DNA of 7,011 nt from NCBI GenBank assembly GCA_031254155.1, contig JAIRVA010000338.1, forward strand, positions 1-7,011. Direction: 5' to 3'. The first letter of the stretch is position 1. Every line of letters begins with the position of its first letter. The position numbers and the translations under genes were made by a program. Below the pieces are notes generated by a model. It did no database searches. It worked only from the letters and a program-made list of their open reading frames with translations, and was not told where the DNA came from. Shown piece by piece: positions 1 through 5,782 of the stretch. Origin of the DNA: Propionibacteriaceae bacterium (lineage in GTDB: Bacteria > Actinomycetota > Actinomycetes > Propionibacteriales > Propionibacteriaceae).

Positions 1-255
1 CTCCACCACCGCCTGCTCCAGCGTGGGCACAGCCACCTGGGTGCCGTTCTCATGATGTACACCTGGACGGCCTTGCTGGCGTACTCCGCCATGCTGCTCG
101 GAATCTTCCCGTCGTGGATCACTCTCGGTATCGTCGTCGCGGTGGTGGTGTCGACACTCGTGTTTGTCATCGCCACGGGCCGGAAGACCTCCGTCTCCCA
201 TCAACCGGCGGCCGAACCGGTCCCCGATCCGGAGCCGACGTGCGCCCGGCCCTGA
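1..255 (+). CDS. wecA: WecA/Rfe-type polyprenyl-phosphate GlcNAc-1-phosphate transferase, C-terminal part (5' end cut by window)
   Basis: The open frame runs from base 1 to a TGA at 253-255 and gives the last 84 residues of a membrane protein. The fragment opens with LHHRLLQRGHSH, which matches the conserved cytoplasmic His-rich motif (HxHHRL followed by GHSH) of the WecA/TagO/MraY family. Two hydrophobic segments follow (about residues 16-34 and 38-59), then a Pro/Glu-rich hydrophilic tail. Family members move a sugar 1-phosphate, usually GlcNAc-1-P, onto undecaprenyl or decaprenyl phosphate at the cytoplasmic membrane, starting cell-wall linker or polysaccharide synthesis. The exact substrate cannot be read from this fragment. 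The same gene (rfe) lies just upstream of the atp operon in mycobacteria and other actinomycetes, which supports the call. An ATG at 52 is internal and not the true start, because the family motif lies before it in the same frame. The stop overlaps the next gene by 16 bases, suggesting cotranscription. Confidence 0.85.
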   Translation, partial: LHHRLLQRGHSHLGAVLMMYTWTALLAYSAMLLGIFPSWITLGIVVAVVVSTLVFVIATGRKTSVSHQPAAEPVPDPEPTCARP

Positions 256-677
256 GCGACTCGCCCGCTACCGTCAGTCTCAAGCTGTTAGCGGCCGGGG
301 CGGCCGCCGCGGGGGCCGCCACGCTGGTCACGACACCGGTCGTCTGGCTCGCGGTGTCAACCCGGACCGGGTTGGCCTGGGCGTTGGGGGCCCTGGGCGG
401 GCTCGCCGCGATGGTGCTCGGCCAGGTGTTGGTCGGCGCCGCATCGAAACTCACGCCGGCGACCCAGCTCGCGGCGGCCCTCGGGGCCTACGCCGCGGGC
501 ATCGCGGGGGTCATCACACTCTTCACCGTCCTGGGCCACCGCACGGCGCTCCCCCTCGCCTGGGCGGGCGGGGGTGTGATCGTGGCGGGCCTGGCGTACG
601 GCCTCGGCGTCGTCCTGCGCTACCCGCACCTGCGGATCCCCGTGTTCGACGAGCCGCCCGACGAAACTTCGGAATAA
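240..677 (+). CDS. atpI: AtpI-like small membrane protein upstream of the ATP synthase operon
   Basis: This 145-residue protein has four predicted membrane segments (about residues 14-39, 44-66, 77-98 and 105-127), rich in Ala, Gly and Val, and a short acidic cytoplasmic tail ending DEPPDETSE. I chose the GTG at 240 because GGAG at 231-234 sits five bases upstream and it gives a short N-terminus before the first helix. Extending the frame upstream to an ATG at 114 adds an Arg-rich, non-membrane stretch that is merely wecA read out of frame. The name rests on position (between wecA and atpB), size and topology, because AtpI proteins are poorly conserved in sequence. AtpI is thought to help c-ring assembly or Mg2+ supply, and in actinomycetes the counterpart (Rv1303-type) is often annotated only as a conserved membrane protein. 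It overlaps wecA by 16 bases but is separated from atpB by a 160-base promoter region, so it may be transcribed mainly with wecA. Confidence 0.7.
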   Translation: MRPALSDSPATVSLKLLAAGAAAAGAATLVTTPVVWLAVSTRTGLAWALGALGGLAAMVLGQVLVGAASKLTPATQLAAALGAYAAGIAGVITLFTVLGHRTALPLAWAGGGVIVAGLAYGLGVVLRYPHLRIPVFDEPPDETSE

Positions 678-720
678 AAGATACGCTTTTTGCACGAATT
701 CTCACACGCGGGCGCGGCAA

Positions 721-749
721 TTGCGCAGTCGGTTGGCTTCCCCTATAGT
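721..749 (+). promoter_or_regulatory. Candidate sigma70/HrdB-type promoter for the atpBEFHAGD operon
   Basis: A -35 box TTGCGC (721-726; consensus TTGACA) and a -10 box TATAGT (744-749; consensus TATAAT) are separated by exactly 17 bases. Transcription would be expected to begin about 755-757, leaving a leader of roughly 80 bases before the atpB start. The site lies in the only non-coding gap of the window, directly before the structural operon. The boxes and spacing are seen in the sequence; activity is inferred. Confidence 0.65.
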
Positions 750-812
750 ATGGCAGTCAACCGGTTTCCGTTCGCGTAGGCTGGTGCGTCAACGGGGGGC
801 GGAGTTGCCGAA

Positions 813-824
813 ATGAACTGGTGA
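813..824 (+). promoter_or_regulatory. Possible three-codon leader mini-ORF (Met-Asn-Trp-stop) before atpB
   Basis: ATG AAC TGG TGA lies in the atpB leader, with GGAG at 801-804 eight bases upstream of its ATG, a good ribosome binding arrangement. Its stop TGA touches the atpB ribosome binding site AAAGGAG (824-830), so a ribosome finishing it would be placed on the atpB start signal. It could couple or tune atpB translation, or be chance. Nothing in the sequence proves it is translated. Confidence 0.25.
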
Positions 825-830
825 AAGGAG
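824..830 (+). promoter_or_regulatory. Strong ribosome binding site of atpB
   Basis: AAAGGAG matches the anti-Shine-Dalgarno well and sits seven bases before the ATG at 838. This fixes the atpB start. A second similar motif, AAGGAGAGG at 872-880, is 14 or more bases from the next in-frame start (GTG at 895) and is a poorer candidate. Confidence 0.8.
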
Positions 831-837
831 AGAGCCG

Positions 838-1713
838 ATGGCGCCAGGGTCCGTCGGGCTCGCGCTTCTCGAAGGAGAGGTACCCACCTTTGGCGTGAGC
901 GTCTTCGAGTCGACGCCGCTCTTTCCGTCGGCCGGCTGGACGGCCTGTCATCCGGCGAGCGGCGAGGCACCCGCTAGCTGTGCCACCTTCCAACCCGCCT
1001 GGACCGACATCTGGTTCACGAACCACATCTGCCAGGCCGTCATCGCGGCCGCGGTCGTTCTCCTGTTCTGGCTCATCGTCTCCCGCCGCCTGAAGGTCGT
1101 CCCCTCGAAGCGGCAGTACGTGGGGGAGTTCCTCTACAACATGCTGCGCAACGGCGTCGCCCGCGACGTGATCGGGACGAACTACCAGAAGTACGTGCCG
1201 TGGCTCGTCGCCCTGTTCACGTTCATCGTCGTCAACAACTTCTTCGGCGAGTTCTTCCTGTTCATGTTCCCCACCTTCTCGAAGGTCGGGTTTGCCTGGG
1301 CGCTGGCGATCCTTAGCTGGGTGCTGTACAACGCCGTCGGCATCAAGAAGTACGGCTTCGGGAAGTACCTCAAAAAGATGACGATGCCGCCTGGTGTGCC
1401 CTGGCCGTTGTACATCCTGATCATCCCGCTGGAGTTCCTCTCCAACTTCATCACCCGGCCCATCACGCTGGCGTTGCGTCTCTTCGCCAACCTGTTCTCC
1501 GGCCACCTGCTCATCATGATCTTCGTCGCTGGCGGTACGTGGCTCCTCACCTACACCAAGCACAACCTCGTCTACAACCTCGCCGGCGGTTTGTCGGTCC
1601 TCATCAGTTTTGCCATCTTCGCGCTGGAGTTGTTGGTCGCCTTCCTCCAGGCGTACATCTTTACCGTCCTCACTGCCCAATACGTGTCCTCTGCCTTGTC
1701 AGAGGAACACTGA
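838..1713 (+). CDS. atpB: F1Fo-ATP synthase subunit a (Fo proton channel)
   Basis: This 291-residue polytopic membrane protein forms the two proton half-channels against the c-ring. The essential stator arginine is R214 in LALRLFANLFSGH (E. coli R210 in LGLRLFGN). H223 sits where E. coli has E219. The last helix carries E264 and Q271 in ELLVAFLQAYIF, aligning with E. coli H245 and Q252. Hydrophobic segments lie near residues 64-82, 119-137, 150-168, 188-206, 211-236 and 250-282, and the C-terminus ends SEEH as in E. coli. The protein is somewhat longer than E. coli subunit a (271), mainly because about 60 residues precede the first helix. That stretch contains C37 and C48, with C65 at the helix border. 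The start at 838 is supported by a strong ribosome binding site; a GTG at 895 (residue 20) is a weaker alternative. It is the first gene after the promoter and ends 14 bases before atpE. Confidence 0.97.
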   Translation: MAPGSVGLALLEGEVPTFGVSVFESTPLFPSAGWTACHPASGEAPASCATFQPAWTDIWFTNHICQAVIAAAVVLLFWLIVSRRLKVVPSKRQYVGEFLYNMLRNGVARDVIGTNYQKYVPWLVALFTFIVVNNFFGEFFLFMFPTFSKVGFAWALAILSWVLYNAVGIKKYGFGKYLKKMTMPPGVPWPLYILIIPLEFLSNFITRPITLALRLFANLFSGHLLIMIFVAGGTWLLTYTKHNLVYNLAGGLSVLISFAIFALELLVAFLQAYIFTVLTAQYVSSALSEEH

Positions 1714-1716
1714 CCG

Positions 1717-1722
1717 AAAGGA
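1717..1722 (+). promoter_or_regulatory. Ribosome binding site of atpE
   Basis: AAAGGA lies five bases before the ATG at 1728, in the 14-base gap after atpB. It is a clear independent initiation signal for the c subunit, which must be made in many copies per complex. Confidence 0.65.
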
Positions 1723-1727
1723 ACAAC

Positions 1728-1949
1728 ATGACCCTGTTCGAGATCGTCGGATCGATCAACGTCATCGGCTACGCCCTCGCGACCCTCGGCCCCGCCATCG
1801 GCGTGGCCTGGATCTTCGCCTCCGTCATCAACGGCACGGCCCGCCAGCCCGAGGCCCGTGGCGCCATGATGTCGACCGCGTGGGTGGGCTTCGCGGTCGT
1901 CGAGGCTCTGGCTCTGTTCGGCGTGGCCCTGGCGTTCGCCATCAAGTGA
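1728..1949 (+). CDS. atpE: F1Fo-ATP synthase subunit c (rotor ring proteolipid)
   Basis: This 73-residue protein has the two-helix hairpin of the c subunit, many copies of which form the rotating ring. Helix 1 spans about residues 5-36, the cytoplasmic loop carries the conserved ARQPE (38-42), and helix 2 spans about 47-71. The proton-carrying carboxylate is E59 in VVEALAL. Sodium-binding ligands are absent: V26 occupies the position of the helix 1 Gln, and E59 is followed by Ala rather than Ser, so the ring should carry protons. Helix 1 is unusual. Where many c subunits have GxGxGxGxG, this one reads LGPAIGVAWIFA, keeping G21 and G25 but with Ala at 23, 27 and 31 and a Trp at 28. The length is at the short end of the family but normal. 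The chosen ATG has its own ribosome binding site; longer versions in this frame run back into atpB. The gene ends two bases before the atpF ATG. Confidence 0.97.
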   Translation: MTLFEIVGSINVIGYALATLGPAIGVAWIFASVINGTARQPEARGAMMSTAWVGFAVVEALALFGVALAFAIK

Positions 1950-1951
1950 CC

Positions 1952-2479
1952 ATGACCCCCCTCGAAGGCCCCCTCGGCCCGCTGCTCCCCGAGCACATCT
2001 CGGAGTTTGTCGTCGGCATCATCTTGTTCGTCATCATCTACCTGGTGGTGCGCAAGGTCGTCGTACCGCGGTTCGAGACGATGTACGCCGACCGTACGGC
2101 CGCCATCAGTGGCGGGATGGAGAAGGCCGAGCAGGCCCAGGCCGAGGCGCAAGCGGCCCTCGCCGCCTACAAACAGAAGATGGCCGGCGCCGATGACGAG
2201 GCCGCGCAGATCCGCGAAGCCGCGAAGGCGACGGGGGCGCAGATCCAGGCGGAGATGCGGACCGAGGCCGAGCAGGAAGCCTCGCGAATCGTCACGACCG
2301 CGCGGGCGCAGGTCGACGCCGAACGGTCACACGCCGTCGAGGCGTTGCGCAAGGATGTCGGGACGATGGCGACCGTGCTCGCGGGCAAGATCCTGGGCGA
2401 GTCCCTGGACGATGACGCGCGGGTGGCGCGGACCGTCGACGGCTTCATTGCCACGCTTGAGGATGTGCCGGCGCGATGA
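1952..2479 (+). CDS. atpF: F1Fo-ATP synthase subunit b (peripheral stalk)
   Basis: This 175-residue protein forms the peripheral stalk that holds F1 still against the rotor. A single N-terminal membrane helix (about residues 16-38) is followed by the conserved PRF (39-41). A long, highly charged Ala/Glu/Lys/Arg-rich helix (about 43-150) is suited to the parallel coiled-coil dimer. The C-terminal part (about 140-172) should contact delta. ATG at 1952 lies two bases after the atpE stop. A GTG at 1946, overlapping that stop, is in frame and would add two residues. Neither has a clear Shine-Dalgarno motif, so translation probably depends on ribosomes finishing atpE. The gene is not fused to delta, unlike the mycobacterial arrangement. 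It overlaps atpH by four bases (ATGA). Confidence 0.95.
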   Translation: MTPLEGPLGPLLPEHISEFVVGIILFVIIYLVVRKVVVPRFETMYADRTAAISGGMEKAEQAQAEAQAALAAYKQKMAGADDEAAQIREAAKATGAQIQAEMRTEAEQEASRIVTTARAQVDAERSHAVEALRKDVGTMATVLAGKILGESLDDDARVARTVDGFIATLEDVPAR

Positions 2480-3225
2480 CGGAACAATGGGCCACGACTC
2501 GCCGGGTCGCCGAAGACCTGGAGTTGGTGCTGCGCACCCTCCAGGACTATCCGGCGCTCGCCCGCGCGCTGACGGACCCGGCAACTGCTCTTGCGAGCAA
2601 AGATGCGCTGGTCCGGGCGGTCTTCACCGACGTGGGACCCGACACTCTTGGCGCCCTCACGCCGGGGCTCGCCGCGGCGTGGGAGTCCCACCGGGCCTTT
2701 CTGGCCTGGGCCGAAGAGCTTGCCGTTCAGGCCGCCTGGGACTGGGCCGTGGCAGCCGGCGTACTCCGGCAGGCGATCCACGAGGTCTTCGAGTTCGGGC
2801 AGTTGGTCGCCCGCGACCACGAAGCCCGCGCCGCGATCACCGACCGCCGCCACCCCGTGGAAGCCCGCCAGGGCCTGGTCCGGGACATGGTGTCGGCCAC
2901 GCTCACCCCACCGGCGGTCCAGGTGATCGTCGCCACCGTGTCGTCGCGGCGGGGCACGATCGACCAGCGCGTCCGGGCCTTCGTCGAACTGGGTGCGAAG
3001 ACGGCCGGCGGGCGGCTCGCGACCGCGACGGTCGCCATGCCGCTGACGGCCGGACAGGCCGCCCGCCTGGGCGAGGTGCTTACTACCCGCCTGGGTACGA
3101 CAGTGATACTAGAGGAGATCGTGGATCCCGCCGTGCTCGGCGGGGTGCGCATCGAATGCGGGGCGGAGGTCATCGATTCCACGCTGGCCGCCCGCCTGGA
3201 GACCGCGCGTCGAGAGTTCGCGTAG
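2476..3225 (+). CDS. atpH: F1Fo-ATP synthase subunit delta (stator cap of F1)
   Basis: This 249-residue soluble protein is a delta/OSCP subunit, which joins the top of the alpha-beta hexamer to subunit b. The best signature is at the C-terminus, residues 217-241, reading DPAVLGGVRIECGAEVID and then STLAARLE; it matches the family pattern DPxLIGGxxxxxGxxxxDxSxxxxL. An all-helical N-terminal domain (about 1-115) includes ALTDPA, also typical of the family. The protein is longer than E. coli delta (177 residues), as actinobacterial delta subunits usually are. From memory it is somewhat shorter than the roughly 270 residues of Streptomyces, with the difference at the N-terminus. The start is the ATG of the ATGA overlap with the atpF stop. 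GAGG at 2459-2462 is rather distant (13 bases), so coupled re-initiation is likely. A gap of 16 bases separates it from atpA. Confidence 0.93.
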   Translation: MTEQWATTRRVAEDLELVLRTLQDYPALARALTDPATALASKDALVRAVFTDVGPDTLGALTPGLAAAWESHRAFLAWAEELAVQAAWDWAVAAGVLRQAIHEVFEFGQLVARDHEARAAITDRRHPVEARQGLVRDMVSATLTPPAVQVIVATVSSRRGTIDQRVRAFVELGAKTAGGRLATATVAMPLTAGQAARLGEVLTTRLGTTVILEEIVDPAVLGGVRIECGAEVIDSTLAARLETARREFA

Positions 3226-3241
3226 GGGAGAAGAGGAGACT
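3226..3241 (+). promoter_or_regulatory. Purine-rich gap with tandem ribosome binding motifs for atpA
   Basis: The 16 bases between atpH and atpA are almost all purine and contain two Shine-Dalgarno-like motifs, GGGGAG (3226-3230 with the preceding G) and GAGGAG (3233-3238). The second is only three bases from the ATG and the first about 11, so either could be used. Confidence 0.6.
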
Positions 3242-4885
3242 ATGGCTGAGCAAACCATCAAGGCGGAGGACATCCGCCGCGCGCTGGACACCTACGTCCG
3301 GCAGTTCACCGCGCCCGGCGCCGCCAGTGAGGAGGTCGGGTACGTGGCCGAGTCCGGTGACGGCATCGCCCACGTCGTGGGTCTGCCGTCGGCGATGGCC
3401 AACGAGTTGCTCGAGTTCGCGAACGGGGTCCGTGGCATCGCGATCAACCTGGACGAACGCGAGATCGGCGTCGTGGTACTCGGGTCCTCCGACGGGATCG
3501 ACGAAGGTTCCGAGGTCCGCCGGACGAAAGAGATCCTGTCGGTTCCGGTCGGTGACGGCTACCTGGGACGGGTGGTCGACGCCATGGGCAACCCGATCGA
3601 CGGCCTGGGACCGATCACCGGCATCGCCGGGCGGCGCGACCTTGAGTTGCAAGCCGCGGGCGTCATGGACCGCCAGTCGGTCAAGGAGCCGCTCCAGACG
3701 GGTATCAAGGCCATCGACGCCATGATCCCGATCGGCCGCGGCCAGCGCCAACTCATCATCGGCGACCGCAAGACGGGCAAGACGGCCATCGTCGTCGACA
3801 CGATCATCAACCAGAAGACCGCCTGGGAATCGGGCGACCCGAAGCAGCAGGTCCGCTGCATCTACGTCGCCATCGGCCAGAAGGGTTCGACGGTGGCGGA
3901 GGTCCGCGGCGCGCTGGCGAAGGCCGGGGCACTGGAGTACACCACCATTGTCCACGCGCCGGCCTCCGACCCGGCCGGCTTCAAGTACATCGCGCCGTAC
4001 TCCGGTTCCGCCATCGGGCAGCACTGGATGTACGAGGGGAAGCACGTCCTGATCGTCTTCGACGACCTCACTAAACAGGCGGAGGCGTACCGGGCGATGT
4101 CCCTCCTGCTGCGCCGGCCACCGGGCCGCGAGGCGTACCCGGGCGACGTCTTCTACCTCCACTCGCGCCTGCTGGAACGCTGCGCGAAGCTCTCCGACGA
4201 GTTGGGCGGCGGGTCGATGACCGGGCTGCCGATAATCGAGACGAAGGCGAACGATGTGTCGGCGTACATCCCGACGAACGTCATCTCGATCACCGACGGC
4301 CAGATCTTCCTCCAATCGGACCTCTTCAACGCCAACCAGCGCCCGGCGGTCGACGTCGGCATCTCGGTCTCCCGCGTGGGCGGCGACGCCCAGGTCAAGG
4401 CCATGAAGCAGGTCGCCGGGACGCTCAAGATCTCGCTCGCCCAGTACCGCGACATGCAGGCCTTCGCGATGTTCGCCTCCGACCTGGACGACACGTCGCG
4501 CCGGCAACTCGAGCGCGGGGCGCGGCTCATGGAACTGCTCCGCCAGCCGCAGTTCACGCCGTACCCGGTCGAGGAACAGATCGTCTCGGTGTGGGCGGGT
4601 CTGGGCGGGCTCATGGACATCGTGCCCGTGGCCGACATCTCGCGCTTCGAACGGGAAATGCTGGACTATCTGCGACGCGAGTCGACCGTGTTGGCCACCA
4701 TCGCCGAAACCCGGCTCTTCGACGCGGCCACCCAGGACCAGGCCCGGGCGGCGATCACCACCTTCGACCACCGGTTCCGGACCTCGGACGGGAAAGTCTT
4801 GCTCGTCGACGAACCCGATGCCAAGCCGATCTCGCTCGACAAGGATGTGGACCAGGAGAAGATCGTCGCGGGGAGCGCGGGCTAA
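3242..4885 (+). CDS. atpA: F1Fo-ATP synthase subunit alpha
   Basis: This 547-residue protein is the regulatory nucleotide-binding subunit of the F1 hexamer. The N-terminal beta-barrel domain covers about residues 28-97. The P-loop is GDRKTGKT (174-181), with K180 and T181 as nucleotide ligands; K177 replaces the Gln of E. coli, which I recall as common in actinobacteria. The Walker B strand is LIVFDD (270-275). The arginine finger reaching the beta catalytic site is R378 in SRVGG (377-381; E. coli R376). Other hallmarks are RRPPGREAYPGDVFYLHSRL (291-310) and ETKANDVSAYIPTNVISITD (333-352). After the helical C-terminal domain comes an acidic tail (about 517-547) with DVDQEKIV, giving a longer protein than E. 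coli alpha (513). In mycobacteria a comparable tail suppresses ATP hydrolysis; whether this one does is unknown. No TTA, CTA or TCA codon is used. The TAA stop abuts the atpG ATG. Confidence 0.98.
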   Translation: MAEQTIKAEDIRRALDTYVRQFTAPGAASEEVGYVAESGDGIAHVVGLPSAMANELLEFANGVRGIAINLDEREIGVVVLGSSDGIDEGSEVRRTKEILSVPVGDGYLGRVVDAMGNPIDGLGPITGIAGRRDLELQAAGVMDRQSVKEPLQTGIKAIDAMIPIGRGQRQLIIGDRKTGKTAIVVDTIINQKTAWESGDPKQQVRCIYVAIGQKGSTVAEVRGALAKAGALEYTTIVHAPASDPAGFKYIAPYSGSAIGQHWMYEGKHVLIVFDDLTKQAEAYRAMSLLLRRPPGREAYPGDVFYLHSRLLERCAKLSDELGGGSMTGLPIIETKANDVSAYIPTNVISITDGQIFLQSDLFNANQRPAVDVGISVSRVGGDAQVKAMKQVAGTLKISLAQYRDMQAFAMFASDLDDTSRRQLERGARLMELLRQPQFTPYPVEEQIVSVWAGLGGLMDIVPVADISRFEREMLDYLRRESTVLATIAETRLFDAATQDQARAAITTFDHRFRTSDGKVLLVDEPDAKPISLDKDVDQEKIVAGSAG

Positions 4886-5779
4886 ATGGCTGCCAGCCTG
4901 CGAGAACTCCGCGAACGCAACCGGTCGGTGCGGGCGACCCAGAAGATCACCCGCGCCATGGAGTTGATCGCGGCCTCCCGGATCACCAAGGCCCAGGCCG
5001 CGGCGATGGCGACCCTGCCGTACACCCGCGAACTCAACCGGGCCGTGGCCGCCGTGGCGTCCTACTCCGACATCTCGCACCCGCTGACAACGGAGAGCCA
5101 CGAGATCCGCCGGTCCGCCATCCTGGTCATCACCGCTGATCGCGGTCTCGCCGGGGCGTACTCGACCAACGTCATCAAGATGGCCGAGCGGCTGACCCAG
5201 AGTCTGCACACTGAAGGCCGCGACGTGGTGACCTACATGACGGGTCGCAAGGGGATCGCGTACTTCCAGTACCGGAACCGTCCGCTCGCCAAGACCTGGG
5301 CGGGTTTCTCCGACAAGCCGACGTACGCCGACTCGGACGCCATCGCGAACGAACTCATCGCCCGCTTCCTGCTCGATTACGACGCGGGCGGAGTGGACGA
5401 GATCCAGGTGGTGTACACGCGGTTCACCTCCATGCTCGTGCAGGAGCCGCGGGTCCGCCGCATCCTGCCGCTGCACGTGGTCCAGGCGGCGGCGTCCCAC
5501 GAGGCGATGCCGCTGTACGTGTTCGAGCCGGACGCCGAGACGGTACTCGACGCGCTGCTGCCACTGTACGTGCGCAACCGGATCCATTTCTACTTGATGC
5601 AGGCGGCGGCCAGCGAACTGGCCAGCAAACAGAAGGCGATGAAGTCGGCCACCGACAACGCCCAGCAACTGATCGAGACCCTGACCCGCCAGACCAACCA
5701 GGCACGCCAGGCCAAGATCACCCAGGAGATCACCGAGATTGTGGGGGGCGCGTCCGCGCTCGCCGAAGACGAGGAGTAG
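4886..5779 (+). CDS. atpG: F1Fo-ATP synthase subunit gamma (central rotor shaft)
   Basis: This 297-residue protein is the central shaft that turns inside the alpha-beta hexamer and couples ring rotation to catalysis. The N-terminal helix starts MAASLRELRERNRSVRATQK and continues ITRAMELIAASR (21-32), the conserved shaft segment. ITADRGLAGAYS (82-93) is the family Rossmann-like motif, with Ala where E. coli has Cys at position 89. The C-terminal helix (about 235-291) carries AMKSATDNA and the gamma signature ITQEITEIVGGASAL (278-292), followed by a short acidic tail. The region around 163-176 (LDYDAGGVDEIQVV) is short and, compared from memory, lacks the extra loop reported in mycobacterial gamma. 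The ATG follows the atpA stop with no gap. GGGGAG at 4870-4875, inside the atpA end, is ten bases away, a modest binding site consistent with one gamma per complex. Three bases separate it from atpD. Confidence 0.97.
   Translation: MAASLRELRERNRSVRATQKITRAMELIAASRITKAQAAAMATLPYTRELNRAVAAVASYSDISHPLTTESHEIRRSAILVITADRGLAGAYSTNVIKMAERLTQSLHTEGRDVVTYMTGRKGIAYFQYRNRPLAKTWAGFSDKPTYADSDAIANELIARFLLDYDAGGVDEIQVVYTRFTSMLVQEPRVRRILPLHVVQAAASHEAMPLYVFEPDAETVLDALLPLYVRNRIHFYLMQAAASELASKQKAMKSATDNAQQLIETLTRQTNQARQAKITQEITEIVGGASALAEDEE
5771..5776 (+). promoter_or_regulatory. Ribosome binding site of atpD inside the end of atpG
   Basis: GAGGAG encodes the last two Glu residues of gamma and sits six bases before the atpD ATG at 5783. 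This strong, well-spaced signal fits a subunit needed in three copies. Confidence 0.7.
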
Positions 5780-5782
5780 AAG

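Larger units (their letters stand above)
678..837 (+). other. Intergenic promoter and leader region before atpB
   Basis: This is the only sizeable gap in the window. Its first 45 bases are clearly richer in A+T than the flanking genes, for example the run GCTTTTTGCACGAATTC near 685-701. It then holds a promoter at 721-749, a pair of short repeats around the -10 box, a leader of roughly 80 bases and the atpB ribosome binding site. I found no convincing rho-independent terminator for the upstream gene. The GC-rich stretch near 707-716 lacks a paired arm followed by a T run. Confidence 0.75.

Noticed and set aside
114..239. Longer N-terminus of the AtpI-like protein from the ATG at 114
   Set aside because: The added residues are an Arg/Gly-rich reading of the end of wecA in another frame. 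The GTG at 240 has a good ribosome binding site and gives a normal AtpI-like N-terminus.
707..726. GC-rich stretch with GCAATTGC palindrome as a terminator after atpI
   Set aside because: The palindrome is only eight bases with no loop, no T run follows it, and it overlaps the -35 box.
750..779. Nine-codon frame starting at the ATG at 750 as a leader peptide
   Set aside because: Its start lies at or before the predicted transcription start and it has no Shine-Dalgarno motif.
757..1680. A 307-codon open frame on the - strand opposite atpB
   Set aside because: It is aligned codon for codon with atpB and open for the same reason. It starts at a TTG and ends at the complement of TCA at 757-759. 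The product is highly charged and low in complexity.
2007..3725. A 572-codon open frame on the + strand overlapping atpF, atpH and the start of atpA
   Set aside because: It is an out-of-frame reading rich in Arg, Ser and Pro with no domain. It crosses three well-identified genes.
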